Counted from the first letter of the stretch, positions 10,076 through 19,277 are shown. The stretch: 64,000 nt of DNA from Citrobacter farmeri (GCF_019048065.1 NZ_CP077291.1:4092001-4156000), one strand, 5' to 3'. The notes: generated by a model from the letters alone, not told the origin. A program made the numbers and translations.

Positions 10076-11245
10076 TTATTCATCATTTGATTCTGCACTG
10101 TACTCCACATCAGATAGCTTAACCTCAAGCTCTAAGCCCGTCGTGAAGCCGCTATTATTTAGATTGTGAGTTACCTTACTGATTAACCATGATTGCTCGT
10201 CTATGACACGCTTAAAGCCCGACACGCGCACCGGTGTTTCAGGGAATAAATCAGCCCTACCAAGCGCCAGCGTAATTGAAAACTCCGCAACGCCTCGCTG
10301 CAGCTTATCCCACTTTGCCTGAGCTGCGCGCATCGCCTGCGCCTTGGAAGCGTAGACCGTCGTCAGCGCCAGCACGTTATCGGCCTCACCGGCCATATAC
10401 TCGCCCTCGCGCGCCTCCGGCTCTTTTTTGGCCTTTGTCTTTTTGCTAACCGGCTTTGCTTTCGGGTGCTCCAGTGCGCGCAGGTGCTTCTCTTTTGGCT
10501 TACGTTTCAGCGTTACTTTCTGCTTTTGCAGCTTCGGGTCTTTGGTGTGCAACCATTTTGCTGTTACGCCGGTGTAAGCCCCACGGTCAGCAATGGCAAA
10601 CTGATGACGGTCGCCATCGCTGCGGGTCAGGGTCATTTGCGGGACGGGTTTGCCGCTGGCCGTCATTGCACTACCGGCTTTCAGAAACAGGAGTTTACCC
10701 GCTTTCACTGACACCGCCGCCCCATTGCGGTCAGCCAGCCGGGTCAGAAATACGGCGTCGGACTCCTGCGATTGGTCGATATGCGGTACCGGTATTTTTT
10801 TCAGTGAATCCGCGACACTGGCCGTCAGTTTATTGCGCTTTGCAATGGTGCTGACCAGCTCACCGAGGGTGGTGTCGTGCCACGATTCTTCACGCCGTGA
10901 ATTGAGCGTTCCGCGAAAGTCTGCACTACGCGCGCGAATGGTCAGGGTATCAGGCGCACCCCGATGCTCAATCTCATCGACCGTGAAATCGCCCTTATTC
11001 AGAAGCGCCGAATCCTGCCAGCCAAGCCACAGCGTCAGCACCGCCCCGCGCATGGGTAGCTCGACTTTTCCATCGGTGTCGTCGAGCTCAATGTCGAGCT
11101 GGTCAGCCTCAAAACCCCGGTTGTCGGTCATGGTGAGAGAAATCAGCCGGTCACTAAAATTACTGGTAATGTCCTGGCTGTTCAGTGTCAGCATAAACGC
11201 CGGTGAAAGGCTGGTACCGGCATCAATAGTCATACCCGTTATCAT
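10076..11245 (-). CDS. D: P2 gpD-like baseplate/tail hub protein
   Basis: GpD is a component of the P2 tail hub (late control gene D family), functionally like the T4 gp27/Mu gp44 hub. The 389-aa product matches the P2 length of 387. It has the family start LNSQDITSNFSDRLISLTMTDN and the motif IARSADFRGTLNSRREESWH. A Lys-rich linker (about residues 250-275) precedes the C-terminal domain. Its ATG overlaps the U stop (ATGA), so the two are translationally coupled. Confidence 0.93.
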   Translation of the reverse strand: MITGMTIDAGTSLSPAFMLTLNSQDITSNFSDRLISLTMTDNRGFEADQLDIELDDTDGKVELPMRGAVLTLWLGWQDSALLNKGDFTVDEIEHRGAPDTLTIRARSADFRGTLNSRREESWHDTTLGELVSTIAKRNKLTASVADSLKKIPVPHIDQSQESDAVFLTRLADRNGAAVSVKAGKLLFLKAGSAMTASGKPVPQMTLTRSDGDRHQFAIADRGAYTGVTAKWLHTKDPKLQKQKVTLKRKPKEKHLRALEHPKAKPVSKKTKAKKEPEAREGEYMAGEADNVLALTTVYASKAQAMRAAQAKWDKLQRGVAEFSITLALGRADLFPETPVRVSGFKRVIDEQSWLISKVTHNLNNSGFTTGLELEVKLSDVEYSAESNDE

Positions 11246-11727
11246 GCTGTCAGCCCCCCGAGCGCACCCTGCAGCTTATCAGTGAGATTACCGGCAGAGC
11301 CTAGAAGCTCGCTTGCCTGCTTATTCAGGTCGCCAAACATTGCCGTCAGTGATTCGTCGACCCGTTTCAGCGAAAGGGTGAAATCAATCTTTCTGGCCGC
11401 GCCGTCGCTGAAAAACTCGGTATGCGTAGTCGACAACTTATCGACGATATACATCCCGAAGATATTGCCGGTTCCCTCAATCAGCGGCCACGCTCTGCCC
11501 TCGTCGGCCATCAACTCAACAGCCAGCAGTGATATACGACCGCCGGTAATAGCAGGGTAAAGCGTACCGGCAAGCTGGATCGCGTTTTCGCCCTCGCCGA
11601 GAAACTGATACGCAGGCGGTTTACCTACCCGGTCATTGGACGCCCAGCGGTAATCCTTCGAGTGTTGCATCGACTGATAAGGCATGGTGCGGCGTTCAAA
11701 CACGAACATTCCAAGCGCAAGCATCAT
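11242..11727 (-). CDS. U: P2 gpU-like tail terminator/connector protein
   Basis: The 161-aa product (MMLALGMFVFERRTMPYQS at the start, 159 aa in P2) belongs to the gpU family needed to complete the contractile tail. It lies between T and D as in P2 and overlaps D by 4 nt. Confidence 0.93.
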   Translation of the reverse strand: MMLALGMFVFERRTMPYQSMQHSKDYRWASNDRVGKPPAYQFLGEGENAIQLAGTLYPAITGGRISLLAVELMADEGRAWPLIEGTGNIFGMYIVDKLSTTHTEFFSDGAARKIDFTLSLKRVDESLTAMFGDLNKQASELLGSAGNLTDKLQGALGGLTA

Positions 11728-11741
11728 CGTTTTATTCCTCC

Positions 11742-14186
11742 TCAGTAGTCGTGGGTCATACTGGCACGCTGACGGGCGCGTTTATCACGCTCAACCTGTT
11801 CGAGCGTGTCACGTAACTGTCGGTCGAGTTGATGCCCCGGCGAAACGCCACCCGGCAGATTGATGTTGTATTCGCTTTTACTCTGGTCGATATAAGAGCG
11901 TCCCGCCGGTGCGGTAACGGGCTGGTAAGCCTGATAACCGCCATAGGTGCTGGTAGCCGGAATGTAGGAATTACCCTGCGTGGCGGCGTTGGTTTTGGCG
12001 GCGGTCTGGTCGAGACTGTCCGACTCTTTGTTGATGATGCCGAGCTTTTCGAGAAGCCAGTTGACACCGCTGCGCAGCTTGTTAAAAACATTGAGCGGAG
12101 CCATCAAGGCCGAGGCCAGTGCCTGACCAAAAATAACGCCGACATTTTTGCAGCTATCAAGCGTCTCCTGCGTGGCCTTGACCGGTGCAATCAGGTCTTT
12201 AAACCATTGCCAGACTCCGCGCAGCTTCTCACCGATGCCGTCAAAAATAGGTGCCAGTGGAGCGAACATTTCCCCGACAGGTGCAAAGGCACTCATGATG
12301 CCCTCAATCAACCCTGAGAAAAATGCGCTAATGGGTTCCCAGTATTTGCGGATGAGTAGCGCCCCGGCCACAATCGCCGCACCGACGGCCAGAATCGGCC
12401 AGGTAATCGCGCCCAGTGCCGTCACAATGGCACCACCTGTGACAGTAAAGACCGTCCCCAACAAGCCAGCAGCGGCAATAATGGCATTAATACCCATAAC
12501 AACCGGCCACGCAACGAGGCCAATGCCGCCGATGACACCAATCAGTGCCAGCGCGCCACCGGCAATAATGCCGATAGTTGTCGCCAGACCTTTGTTTTTC
12601 TGGATCCAGCCGTCGAGCTTTAACACGTATTGTGTGGCGGTTTGGGTGAGTTTACGCAGCGAGCCCTCTTGCTGGTCAAAAAGGTCGGTACCGACAGCCT
12701 CATAAGCCGATTGGAACTCTTTAAAGTCGCCGCCGAGGTTATCCTGCATAACCTTAACCAGTTCCCCGGTTTTACCGTCTGACGCTTTCAGCGCGGCGGT
12801 TAGCTGGTCGAGCTTGCCGCTGGCCGCAGCCGCCATCAGCACATTAGCCGATGAGCTGGCTTCCTCGCCGAATATCGTTTTCATGTATTCGGCCTGCTGC
12901 CCGGTGCCGAGATTGTTGCGCTTAAAGCTGGCCTGCATTTCTTTCAAGATGGTAAATATCGGACGCGTATTGCCTTTGCTGTCTGAGGTTTTGACGCCCA
13001 ACTCTTTGAGGGCATCCCATGCCTTGCCAGTCGGAGCCTGCAGGCGACTTAATACTGCACGGCTCCCGGTACCGGCCATCGAGCCTGTGATTTTTGCATC
13101 ATGCAGAGCGCCCACCATTGCGGCAGTTTCTTCAATGCTGACACCGGCATTTTTTGCCACCGGTGCGGCATAGGTCATCGCATCACTGAGGCCGTCAAAG
13201 TCGGCAGCGGTTTTATTCATCACCGTAGACAGCACGTCGCCAATATGCGCAACCTTGTCATTGGATAGCTGAAACGCGGAGCGCATCCCCATCAGTAACG
13301 CGGCGTTTTCTTCCATTGTGCGACGGTTAGCAAGCGCCATATTCAGCGTGACTGGCGTTGTTGCCTGAATAGCGGCGGCATCACCACCACCTTTTGCGAT
13401 AATAATCTGCGCACTGGCAGCATCGTCGGCAGAGGCGGCAGTGTTGTCGCCGAGCTGGCGCGCCTGTTTGCGTAACGCCTGCATTTCTGGCGACTGCTTA
13501 TCGACCCCGAGCACAGCCTGCAGCTCGGAATTTTTCTGCGCAAAGTCGTAACCGGGCATCAGTAATTTAGCCCCGGCCATCGTTCCCGCCGTCGCGATAC
13601 CGACCCCGGCAGCACCTGCTGCTGCCATGTTACCGGCAAGCTCCTTGCCTGACTGGTATCGGGCTTTCACCCGGCTTAATTTCGCCTGCTGCGCACTGAC
13701 GCGTGCCAGTGCCTCACGCTGACGGTTAAGCTGCGCCGTCGTTTCACTGATGGAGGTTTTGAGCCGACGCTCATCGGCAGAGAGGGTACGGGTATTGATA
13801 CCGGCCTGCATCAGCTCAGAGCGCTGACGCTGTACCGACGTTCTCAGGCCGTTGTATTTCGTCTGCAGCTCAGAGGCGGCACGCTTTGCCGCATCGAGTG
13901 CCTGCGCCTGCGCGCGGGTCGGACTGGTGGTGTTTTTAAACTGCACGGCCAGCTCACCGGCCTCGCGTTTCGCTTTCTCAAGCGACTGACTGGTCACGGC
14001 CAGTTGCGCGCTTGCCTTACGAAAGCCGTCGATTTTTGACGCCTGACCATTCAGGTCACGCAGCCCTTTTTGTGTGTCGCGAATATCACCCGACAGGGAT
14101 TTACTCGCGGTCTGGATAGATTTAAGCGGTCTGGTCGCCTGGTCGACCGCTTTCAGCAAAACCTCAAGCCTCAGGTTATTACTCAT
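11742..14186 (-). CDS. T: Tail tape-measure protein (P2 gpT)
   Basis: The 814-aa protein (815 in P2) sets tail length. The first 170 residues are coiled-coil-like, rich in Ala, Gln, Lys and Arg. A phage minor tail domain follows (about residues 210-490), then Gly/Ala/Ile-rich transmembrane-like segments at about 545-620 (GIIAGGALALIGVIGGIGLV), typical of tape-measure proteins that enter the host membrane. Its ATG overlaps the stop of the E' frame, so translation of T is probably coupled to the frameshift product. Confidence 0.94.
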   Translation of the reverse strand: MSNNLRLEVLLKAVDQATRPLKSIQTASKSLSGDIRDTQKGLRDLNGQASKIDGFRKASAQLAVTSQSLEKAKREAGELAVQFKNTTSPTRAQAQALDAAKRAASELQTKYNGLRTSVQRQRSELMQAGINTRTLSADERRLKTSISETTAQLNRQREALARVSAQQAKLSRVKARYQSGKELAGNMAAAGAAGVGIATAGTMAGAKLLMPGYDFAQKNSELQAVLGVDKQSPEMQALRKQARQLGDNTAASADDAASAQIIIAKGGGDAAAIQATTPVTLNMALANRRTMEENAALLMGMRSAFQLSNDKVAHIGDVLSTVMNKTAADFDGLSDAMTYAAPVAKNAGVSIEETAAMVGALHDAKITGSMAGTGSRAVLSRLQAPTGKAWDALKELGVKTSDSKGNTRPIFTILKEMQASFKRNNLGTGQQAEYMKTIFGEEASSSANVLMAAAASGKLDQLTAALKASDGKTGELVKVMQDNLGGDFKEFQSAYEAVGTDLFDQQEGSLRKLTQTATQYVLKLDGWIQKNKGLATTIGIIAGGALALIGVIGGIGLVAWPVVMGINAIIAAAGLLGTVFTVTGGAIVTALGAITWPILAVGAAIVAGALLIRKYWEPISAFFSGLIEGIMSAFAPVGEMFAPLAPIFDGIGEKLRGVWQWFKDLIAPVKATQETLDSCKNVGVIFGQALASALMAPLNVFNKLRSGVNWLLEKLGIINKESDSLDQTAAKTNAATQGNSYIPATSTYGGYQAYQPVTAPAGRSYIDQSKSEYNINLPGGVSPGHQLDRQLRDTLEQVERDKRARQRASMTHDY

Positions 14187-14666
14187 TGTGGTTTCCGCTA
14201 CGCTGCAGCGCCTTTTCGCGCCATGTGATGAGCTCTGTCAGGCTCAGGGAATAGAGCTCTGATGGCGACCAGTGGAATATCACTGCGATATCCGCCATCA
14301 GGTCATCGGTCGACAGGTCAGTCGGAAAGTCTATTCCGCCGAAGCCGGTGACAAAAAACCAATCACCTTAGCGGCCAGCGACAGCATATCGGGCAGGTTC
14401 ATCGCGGTTAGTTCCTGTGCCGTTAGCGCGGGATAAGTCATGCGGGGCAGCACTTTAATCAGCGCATCGACTTCGGACTGCGCAACCGCCGCCAGACTGA
14501 CGCCTCGCAGGGTACCGGCGTTCGGCTCAATCAGGGTGACTTTATCAATCGTCTGACCGGCGCGCTTAATCGGCTTGTCGAGGGTCACGACGTTCGGGTT
14601 TACGGTGTCAATTTCATTGCCAGCCGTATCAACAAATTCAGCGGTTTTGCGTGGTGCTTTTGCCAT
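14179..14666 (-). CDS. E': E+E' tail chaperone frameshift product
   Basis: This is the -1 frameshift extension of gpE. The slippery heptamer T TTT TTG (bases 14358-14352, minus strand) lies near the 3' end of E. After a -1 slip the frame continues as FFVTGFGGIDFPTDLSTDD and ends REKALQRSGNHNE at 14179, overlapping the T start. This is the P2_GpE family C terminus. P2 makes E and E+E' in fixed ratio as tape-measure chaperones, as lambda does with G and GT. The full heptamer and conserved E' sequence make programmed shifting very likely. Confidence 0.85.
14331..14666 (-). CDS. E: P2 gpE-like tail chaperone
   Basis: The unshifted product is 111 aa (MAKAPRKTAEFVDTAGNE at the start, ending FLSPASAE). 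It is a tail-assembly chaperone between FII and T. A slippery site lies seven codons before its stop. An internal Met could give a shorter form closer to the 91-aa P2 gpE; the ATG at 14666 has a GGGAG-like site upstream. Confidence 0.88.
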   Translation of the reverse strand: MAKAPRKTAEFVDTAGNEIDTVNPNVVTLDKPIKRAGQTIDKVTLIEPNAGTLRGVSLAAVAQSEVDALIKVLPRMTYPALTAQELTAMNLPDMLSLAAKVIGFLSPASAE

Positions 14667-14729
14667 GATGTTTTTCTCTGCTCTGAAAGGGAGTTAATAA
14701 CCGGACAGCAATGCTGACCGGTCAGGGAA

Positions 14730-15248
14730 TTACAGCCCGATTGCGCGGCGGTGCTGTTCCAGACGGTCGACGCCGTTCACCTTCTCGACCATGTTGACGG
14801 TGTCGATTTCGATGATGTCGCTACCATCAATCGTGAGGCGGTAATAGGTGCAAATGGTCGACAGTTTGGTCGAGGTGTTTTCACCCTGCTTATTCTCGCC
14901 GCCGTCGATTTCTTTATGACGGCCACGCATGACCACCTCGACCGCCACGATTTCGCCGGTGTCGTCGCGCTGGTAAGAGCCAGCAAAGCGCAGCGGCACG
15001 GCATCAGCACCCGGCGCGGCGTACTGAGCCCACAGCGCCACATCAGGCAGACCACCGACAGCCCACTCGACGGTGAGTGCATCGTCGTCGAGGCCGAGGT
15101 CAATCGGTGCCGCGCCATTCATGCCGCCACCGCGATAGTTTTCGAGCTTGCGGGTCAGCTTCGGCAGCGTCACGGATTCAACAACGCCCATGTAGCTGAG
15201 GCCATCATTGAACATGTTCAGATATTTGAGTTTGCGGGGTAGTGCCAT
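14730..15248 (-). CDS. FII: Major tail tube protein (P2 gpFII)
   Basis: The 172-aa product, the P2 length, begins ALPRKLKYLNMFNDGLSYMG and has the family motif VESVTLPKLTRKLENYRGGGMNG. It polymerises into the inner tail tube and lies next to FI in standard P2 order. Confidence 0.96.
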   Translation of the reverse strand: MALPRKLKYLNMFNDGLSYMGVVESVTLPKLTRKLENYRGGGMNGAAPIDLGLDDDALTVEWAVGGLPDVALWAQYAAPGADAVPLRFAGSYQRDDTGEIVAVEVVMRGRHKEIDGGENKQGENTSTKLSTICTYYRLTIDGSDIIEIDTVNMVEKVNGVDRLEQHRRAIGL

Positions 15249-15263
15249 GTTGTCTCAGGCTCC

Positions 15264-16442
15264 TTAGCTGTTGACCGATTCGGCCAGATTCACCAGATAT
15301 TTATCGGTGATACGCTGGCGCAGGGTCAGGCTTTCCAGTGGGGGAACCGGCGTATAGTCGTAGTCGATATACAGTTTTCCGGCCTTGAGGGTTTCCTTAT
15401 CGTTCGATTCCTCGTCGAACCAGCATTCACCGTCCACGATGTAGCCATTTGATTTCAGCTCGCGGAATTTGGCGTTAATACCGTCGACAATGTCACGGAT
15501 AAGCGATGCGGTGATGGGTTTATCGACCGCCCACATGTGCGCCTCAGCCATTGTGTCGGCCAGCACCTGCGCGGTACGGGTGTAGTTCTCAAACAGAAAA
15601 AGCGGGTCATCAGAGCAGGTGCGGTTACCCCAGAAGCGGAAACCATCCTTACGCACCAGAGTCGTGACCCCTGCCTCGTTGAGCAGGTCAGCATCGGTGC
15701 CGGATGCCTGCAAATCCCAGAAGACTGACGCACTGATGCCGGTGACACCCTGCACGCCGACGTTAGACAGCGTTTTGTGCCAGCCGATAGTCTGGTCGAT
15801 GTAGGCACGCAGACCGAGTGCGCGAGCGGTGGCGTATGCCGTCGCGGTGGCGTTCGCGGTGGTATCCCATGCGAGGAAGTCAGGCCAGATGACCATCAGT
15901 TCGCGCTGGCTGAAATTCTCGCGATAGGCCATCGCCTCGGAAATGGTTTTACAGCCCCACGCACTGACATAACAAAATGCGCGTAGTTTGATAGCGGCTG
16001 ACGCAAGTGCGACCGCCACCTCTTGCGTATCGAGACCCGGCACACCGAGAATGCGCGGCTTAACACCGGTGACCGCTTCGGCAGTCAACAGCGCCTTAAT
16101 GCCAGTGTATTTACCATTCTCATCAGTGCCGCCGATGACGTTGGAAATAGTCTGCGCTTCCGCGTCCTCTCCGGTACCTTCGGCAACGCGTACGACTACA
16201 GTGACGGGTTTTGACTGGTCGGCGATAGCCTGCAGGGAAGCAGACAGCGTGCCTTTTTTACCGGCTTTCGCAATGGCGCTCTGCACATTGGTAATCAGTA
16301 CCGGCTCATTGAGGGGAAATGTCGCGGCATCCGCATCGCTGGCCGTACAAACCATGCCGACAATTGCGGTTGCAACAGTGGAAATGACGCGGGTGCCGTC
16401 GTTAATTTCGAGCACCTGCACGCCGTGGTGAAAATCACTCAT
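15264..16442 (-). CDS. FI: Contractile tail sheath protein (P2 gpFI)
   Basis: The 392-aa protein (396 in P2) is the sheath subunit. It starts SDFHHGVQVLEINDGTRVIS, carries the sheath motif FRFWGNRTCSDDPLFLFENYTR and ends VNLAESVNS. It is first of the FI-FII-E-T-U-D transcription unit. Confidence 0.96.
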   Translation of the reverse strand: MSDFHHGVQVLEINDGTRVISTVATAIVGMVCTASDADAATFPLNEPVLITNVQSAIAKAGKKGTLSASLQAIADQSKPVTVVVRVAEGTGEDAEAQTISNVIGGTDENGKYTGIKALLTAEAVTGVKPRILGVPGLDTQEVAVALASAAIKLRAFCYVSAWGCKTISEAMAYRENFSQRELMVIWPDFLAWDTTANATATAYATARALGLRAYIDQTIGWHKTLSNVGVQGVTGISASVFWDLQASGTDADLLNEAGVTTLVRKDGFRFWGNRTCSDDPLFLFENYTRTAQVLADTMAEAHMWAVDKPITASLIRDIVDGINAKFRELKSNGYIVDGECWFDEESNDKETLKAGKLYIDYDYTPVPPLESLTLRQRITDKYLVNLAESVNS

Positions 16443-16539
16443 CCGGTTAACTCCGTGGTTAGTGGGCGAGTGTTATTGTCCCGTCAGGTCTGATAATGGG
16501 CTATTTGTCATCGTTCGCTAAGGGTTGGCACAACGACAG

Positions 16540-17094
16540 TCAGTTCGTCGACGCGGGAAATTTCTTGTACAGCGTAGATACTCCAACATCAAAAATCAGT
16601 GCTACACGTTTGCGTGATTCTCCGGCAGCAATCAACCGACCAGCCTGAGCCCACTCATCCATCGTTAACTTTGGTCGTCTTCCTCCAATTCGCCCCTGAG
16701 CGCGAGCTGCAGCCAGCCCGGCGCGAGTCCTCTCGACAATCAGTTCGCGTTCCATTTCTGCGAGAGCCCCCATGATATGAAAGAAAAAACGCCCCATCGG
16801 TGTCGAAGTGTCAATACTGTCGGTAAGGCTTCGAAAATTAACACCTCGCTGGCGAAGCTCCTCAGTCATTGAAACAAGGTGCCGCATGCTACGTCCAAGC
16901 CTGTCGAGCTTCCACACAACGAGTGTGTCGCCCTGATTAAGTCGCCTGAGCGCCCGGTTCAATCCTGGTCTGTTTGTTGATTTTCCGCTGATTTTATCTT
17001 CAAAAATAAGCTCACATCCTGAGCGCTCAAGCGCATCACGTTGCAAAGCCGTGTTCTGGTCATTTGTTGATACGCGCACATACCCAATAAGCAT
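16540..17094 (-). CDS. Gin/Pin-type site-specific DNA invertase
   Basis: This 184-aa small serine recombinase has catalytic Ser9 and Arg7 in YVRVSTNDQN and the resolvase core LVVWKLDRLGRSMRHLV. The long E helix IMGALAEMERELIVERTRAGLAAARAQGR leads to a C-terminal helix-turn-helix (ESRKRVALIFDVGVSTLYK). It flips the adjacent tail-fibre segment between 26-bp crossover sites, with the nearest site 55 bp upstream of its start. P2 itself lacks an invertase here; P1, Mu and some P2-like phages have one. The Fis-bound enhancer, usually inside the gene, was not located. Confidence 0.95.
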   Translation of the reverse strand: MLIGYVRVSTNDQNTALQRDALERSGCELIFEDKISGKSTNRPGLNRALRRLNQGDTLVVWKLDRLGRSMRHLVSMTEELRQRGVNFRSLTDSIDTSTPMGRFFFHIMGALAEMERELIVERTRAGLAAARAQGRIGGRRPKLTMDEWAQAGRLIAAGESRKRVALIFDVGVSTLYKKFPASTN

Positions 17095-17148
17095 GGTTTT
17101 TCATTCCGTTAAAATGAGAAATCATGCCATCAGACTGATAAATATGCA

Positions 17149-17174
17149 TTTTCAAAAACGTTCAATTGGGAGAA
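17149..17174 (+). repeat. Invertase crossover site, left
   Basis: A 26-bp site of half-site TTTTCAAAAACG, core TT and half-site CAATTGGGAGAA is repeated in inverted orientation at 18657-18682 (2 mismatches). The arrangement of 12-bp imperfectly inverted arms around a 2-bp core fits hix/gix/cix sites. Confidence 0.85.
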
Positions 17175-17510
17175 GCGGCAAGACGGGATGTCGGAACCGG
17201 CGCAAATCAGATCCCGGACATGGATAGTTTTTTGTGTAGTCTTGCGAGTAATGGGTATATGAAGTTCCCCGGCGGGTTAATTGTACAGTGGGCTAACGCC
17301 GGGCCATTGATGGGTAATAGTTCCGCTCTTTTGTCATTCCCGATCCCTTTTCCTAACCAGTTGTTGGTGGCGGTGCCCTACACCGGCTCAACCGTTGCCG
17401 CTCAAAATCTCGGAGTGTCAGTTAAATACGAGACAAGGCAATCAGTAACTTTATTCGCGTCCACGACCTCAACATCAACTTCATGCGGAGCAATCTCAAT
17501 TGGATACTAA
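17166..17510 (+). CDS. Silent alternative tail-fibre C-terminal cassette
   Basis: The reading frame is open through the crossover site and encodes LGEAARRDVGTGANQIPDMD, parallel to LGEAAKRDVGIGENEIPDMS of the active fibre, then a divergent roughly 100-aa receptor-binding tip ending CGAISIGY. It has no start or ribosome site of its own and would be expressed only after inversion. It lies opposite to the tail operon and overlaps the following tfa-like gene by 11 nt. Confidence 0.85.
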   Translation: MGEAARRDVGTGANQIPDMDSFLCSLASNGYMKFPGGLIVQWANAGPLMGNSSALLSFPIPFPNQLLVAVPYTGSTVAAQNLGVSVKYETRQSVTLFASTTSTSTSCGAISIGY

Positions 17511-17931
17511 ATTTTTTTATAGCTCGTCGGAGAACAGTTTTTATCCTGCTGATTTGCTGGAGAACTATGAAGCGGCAGGAACGTTACCCGATGACCTGAT
17601 CGGTGTTGATGAGGATATTTTTTTGAAATTTACTCAGACGCCACCGGAAGGGAAAATACGTATTTGCGGAGAGAATGGACAACCCGCATGGGGGGATGTT
17701 CCTCCCCCAACAAATGAGGATATAGTGGCGGTCGTAGAAGCCAGAAAATTAAGCTTAAAGGCTCAAGCGGACTCTGAAATCGCCTGGCGACAGGATGCGG
17801 TTGATGCCGGTATCGCGACGGATGAGGAAACCGCCGCGCTTTCTGAATGGAAAAAATACCGGGTCTTGCTGATGCGTGTCGATACGGCAAAACCCGTATG
17901 GCCTACACCTCCGGGGGAACAGGCCAGCTAA
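17500..17931 (+). CDS. Silent alternative tail-fibre assembly chaperone (Tfa family)
   Basis: The 143-aa product starts at a TTG overlapping the silent fibre stop and shows Tfa hallmarks: FFYSSSENSFYPADLLENY and a C-terminal RDAVDAG/EWKKYRVLLMRVD region with a Trp-Pro-x-Pro-Pro end (VWPTPPGEQAS). Such proteins fold the distal fibre and are swapped with it. It is expressed with its fibre after inversion. Its 3' end overlaps the oppositely directed tfa gene by 29 nt. Confidence 0.85.
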   Translation: MDTKFFYSSSENSFYPADLLENYEAAGTLPDDLIGVDEDIFLKFTQTPPEGKIRICGENGQPAWGDVPPPTNEDIVAVVEARKLSLKAQADSEIAWRQDAVDAGIATDEETAALSEWKKYRVLLMRVDTAKPVWPTPPGEQAS

Positions 17932-18325
17932 CATGCTCAGGGTCGGTTGTCACATCAACCGATTTCACATCGTTTTTATATGCCAGCCACGCCGACAATG
18001 TTGCTTTGTTGGCGTCGCTGATTTCTCCCAGCATTAATTCTGTACGCCAGTCGAGCATGGTTATATCAGCATGAGCCAGCAATTGCTGGCGAACTTGCTC
18101 AGCAGCAGCAATCCGTTCTTCACGTGTCAGAGGTGAAATATCTACCCATGCTGGGTGACCGTTTTTGCACCCCAATTGCTTTCCTTCTGGAGCACCGAAA
18201 TTATATTTATCTCTGACAGAATCAGAGACCTCGATAACATCCGCTGGTAAATTTCCGTATCTCTGGTATTCATCCTTCATTTCTGATGGATAAAACCCTA
18301 ATGTCGTAGGCGAAAATAAGTACAT
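17903..18325 (-). CDS. Active tail-fibre assembly chaperone (Tfa/gpG-like)
   Basis: The 140-aa product begins MYLFSPTTLGFYPSEMKDEY and ends SWPVPPEV, a Tfa-family protein in the P2 G position. It starts 2 nt before the stop of the active fibre gene and is translated with it. It is needed for trimerisation or attachment of the distal fibre. Confidence 0.87.
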   Translation of the reverse strand: MYLFSPTTLGFYPSEMKDEYQRYGNLPADVIEVSDSVRDKYNFGAPEGKQLGCKNGHPAWVDISPLTREERIAAAEQVRQQLLAHADITMLDWRTELMLGEISDANKATLSAWLAYKNDVKSVDVTTDPEHVSWPVPPEV

Positions 18326-18326
18326 T

Positions 18327-19277
18327 TTATTTTCCTATGGCGATGAAGAAAGAACGGTTAGCGCTGCCGATATTGTATTTCGCATAAAATCGGGTCAGGC
18401 TGATATTGTCGTAAGATATTCCTGCAAACTGCCCAACGGTTGCCGCCGTGGTCGATATCATCACTCCTGGCACTACCGCGATAACTTCTTTTAAAAAGGG
18501 AACAGGGAAATTCACATATGCGCCATTTGAGTCAAAATTTGCATTAAATGCCTGAACGATATGCCCCGATGGGAGTTTCAGCCAATTATTACCGAAAGCG
18601 AAATTGCTCATATCAGGTATCTCGTTTTCACCGATTCCCACATCCCGTTTTGCCGCTTCTCCCAATTGAAGGTTTTTGAGAACCTCGGCCACCAATCCGG
18701 CATCGGCCATTTCTTTTAGTGCATTCTCAATCAGCGGGTATTGCGTATGCGGATTATCAACATTGACATGCTTTTTCATCAGGTCATCAGCATAGGTTTT
18801 CACCTCGATAACCTTATCGTCGACATACTTACGAGTTGCCAGCACAACCGACGGGTCGATTTTCAGGGTGATTGACGATGTGCTCGACACAATCAGAATC
18901 ATGCGAATGGTTTGCGTGCGGCCGCTCCCCTCCTGCAGTTGCGGCTTGTAGGTCTCCGGGCAGTTCGCCACGGCAATCAGGATGCCGTCGTCATCGTAGA
19001 GACCAATCTCGCGGATCCAGAAACCTCCCTCATTCTCGGGAATAATCTGTTCTGCGATAATCTGGCTGGTATTGTCCGGGTCAACGGTCAGCAGGTTCAG
19101 CGGCGCGATGCGCTTCTGGTTGATGAGCTTCGTCTGCGCCGGGTCAGGGGTCGGCAACGTACCATTCGCGTCACCGACCGCCATCTGCGTCAGGTTCAGC
19201 TTAGTACCGAGTGCCGCCGCGTTCGCCAGCCGCGCCGCGCCCTGATTGGTCAGAATGGCAAAATATTTTGCGGTCAT
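18327..19277 (-). CDS. H: Tail fibre protein (P2 gpH-like, active version)
   Basis: The 316-aa fibre has the conserved baseplate-attaching N terminus (TAKYFAILTNQGAARLANAA, GFWIREIGLYDDDGILIAVAN). A short shaft repeat (NPHTQYPLIENALKEMADAG) comes next, then the crossover site within LQLGEAAKRDVG (about residues 205-217), and a 100-aa tip. At 316 aa it is much shorter than P2 gpH (669 aa), so the shaft is short. Its start overlaps the I stop by 4 nt. Confidence 0.9.
   Translation of the reverse strand: MTAKYFAILTNQGAARLANAAALGTKLNLTQMAVGDANGTLPTPDPAQTKLINQKRIAPLNLLTVDPDNTSQIIAEQIIPENEGGFWIREIGLYDDDGILIAVANCPETYKPQLQEGSGRTQTIRMILIVSSTSSITLKIDPSVVLATRKYVDDKVIEVKTYADDLMKKHVNVDNPHTQYPLIENALKEMADAGLVAEVLKNLQLGEAAKRDVGIGENEIPDMSNFAFGNNWLKLPSGHIVQAFNANFDSNGAYVNFPVPFLKEVIAVVPGVMISTTAATVGQFAGISYDNISLTRFYAKYNIGSANRSFFIAIGK
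18657..18682 (-). repeat. Invertase crossover site, right
   Basis: On the minus strand the 26 bp reads TTCTCAAAAACC, core TT, CAATTGGGAGAA. It is inverted relative to 17149-17174, with outer arms TTCTC and GAGAA, and lies within the H reading frame. Confidence 0.85.

Larger units (their letters stand above)
17149..18682. mobile_element. Invertible tail-fibre segment (about 1.5 kb)
   Basis: The DNA between the crossover sites contains two alternative fibre C-terminal cassettes with their chaperones, arranged tail to tail. The sites sit inside the fibre reading frame at the codons for KN(L/V)QLGEAA(K/R)RDVG. Inversion therefore joins the constant N-terminal 200 residues of H to either C terminus, changing host range. 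In this genome copy the 18.3-18.65 kb cassette is the active one. Confidence 0.88.
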
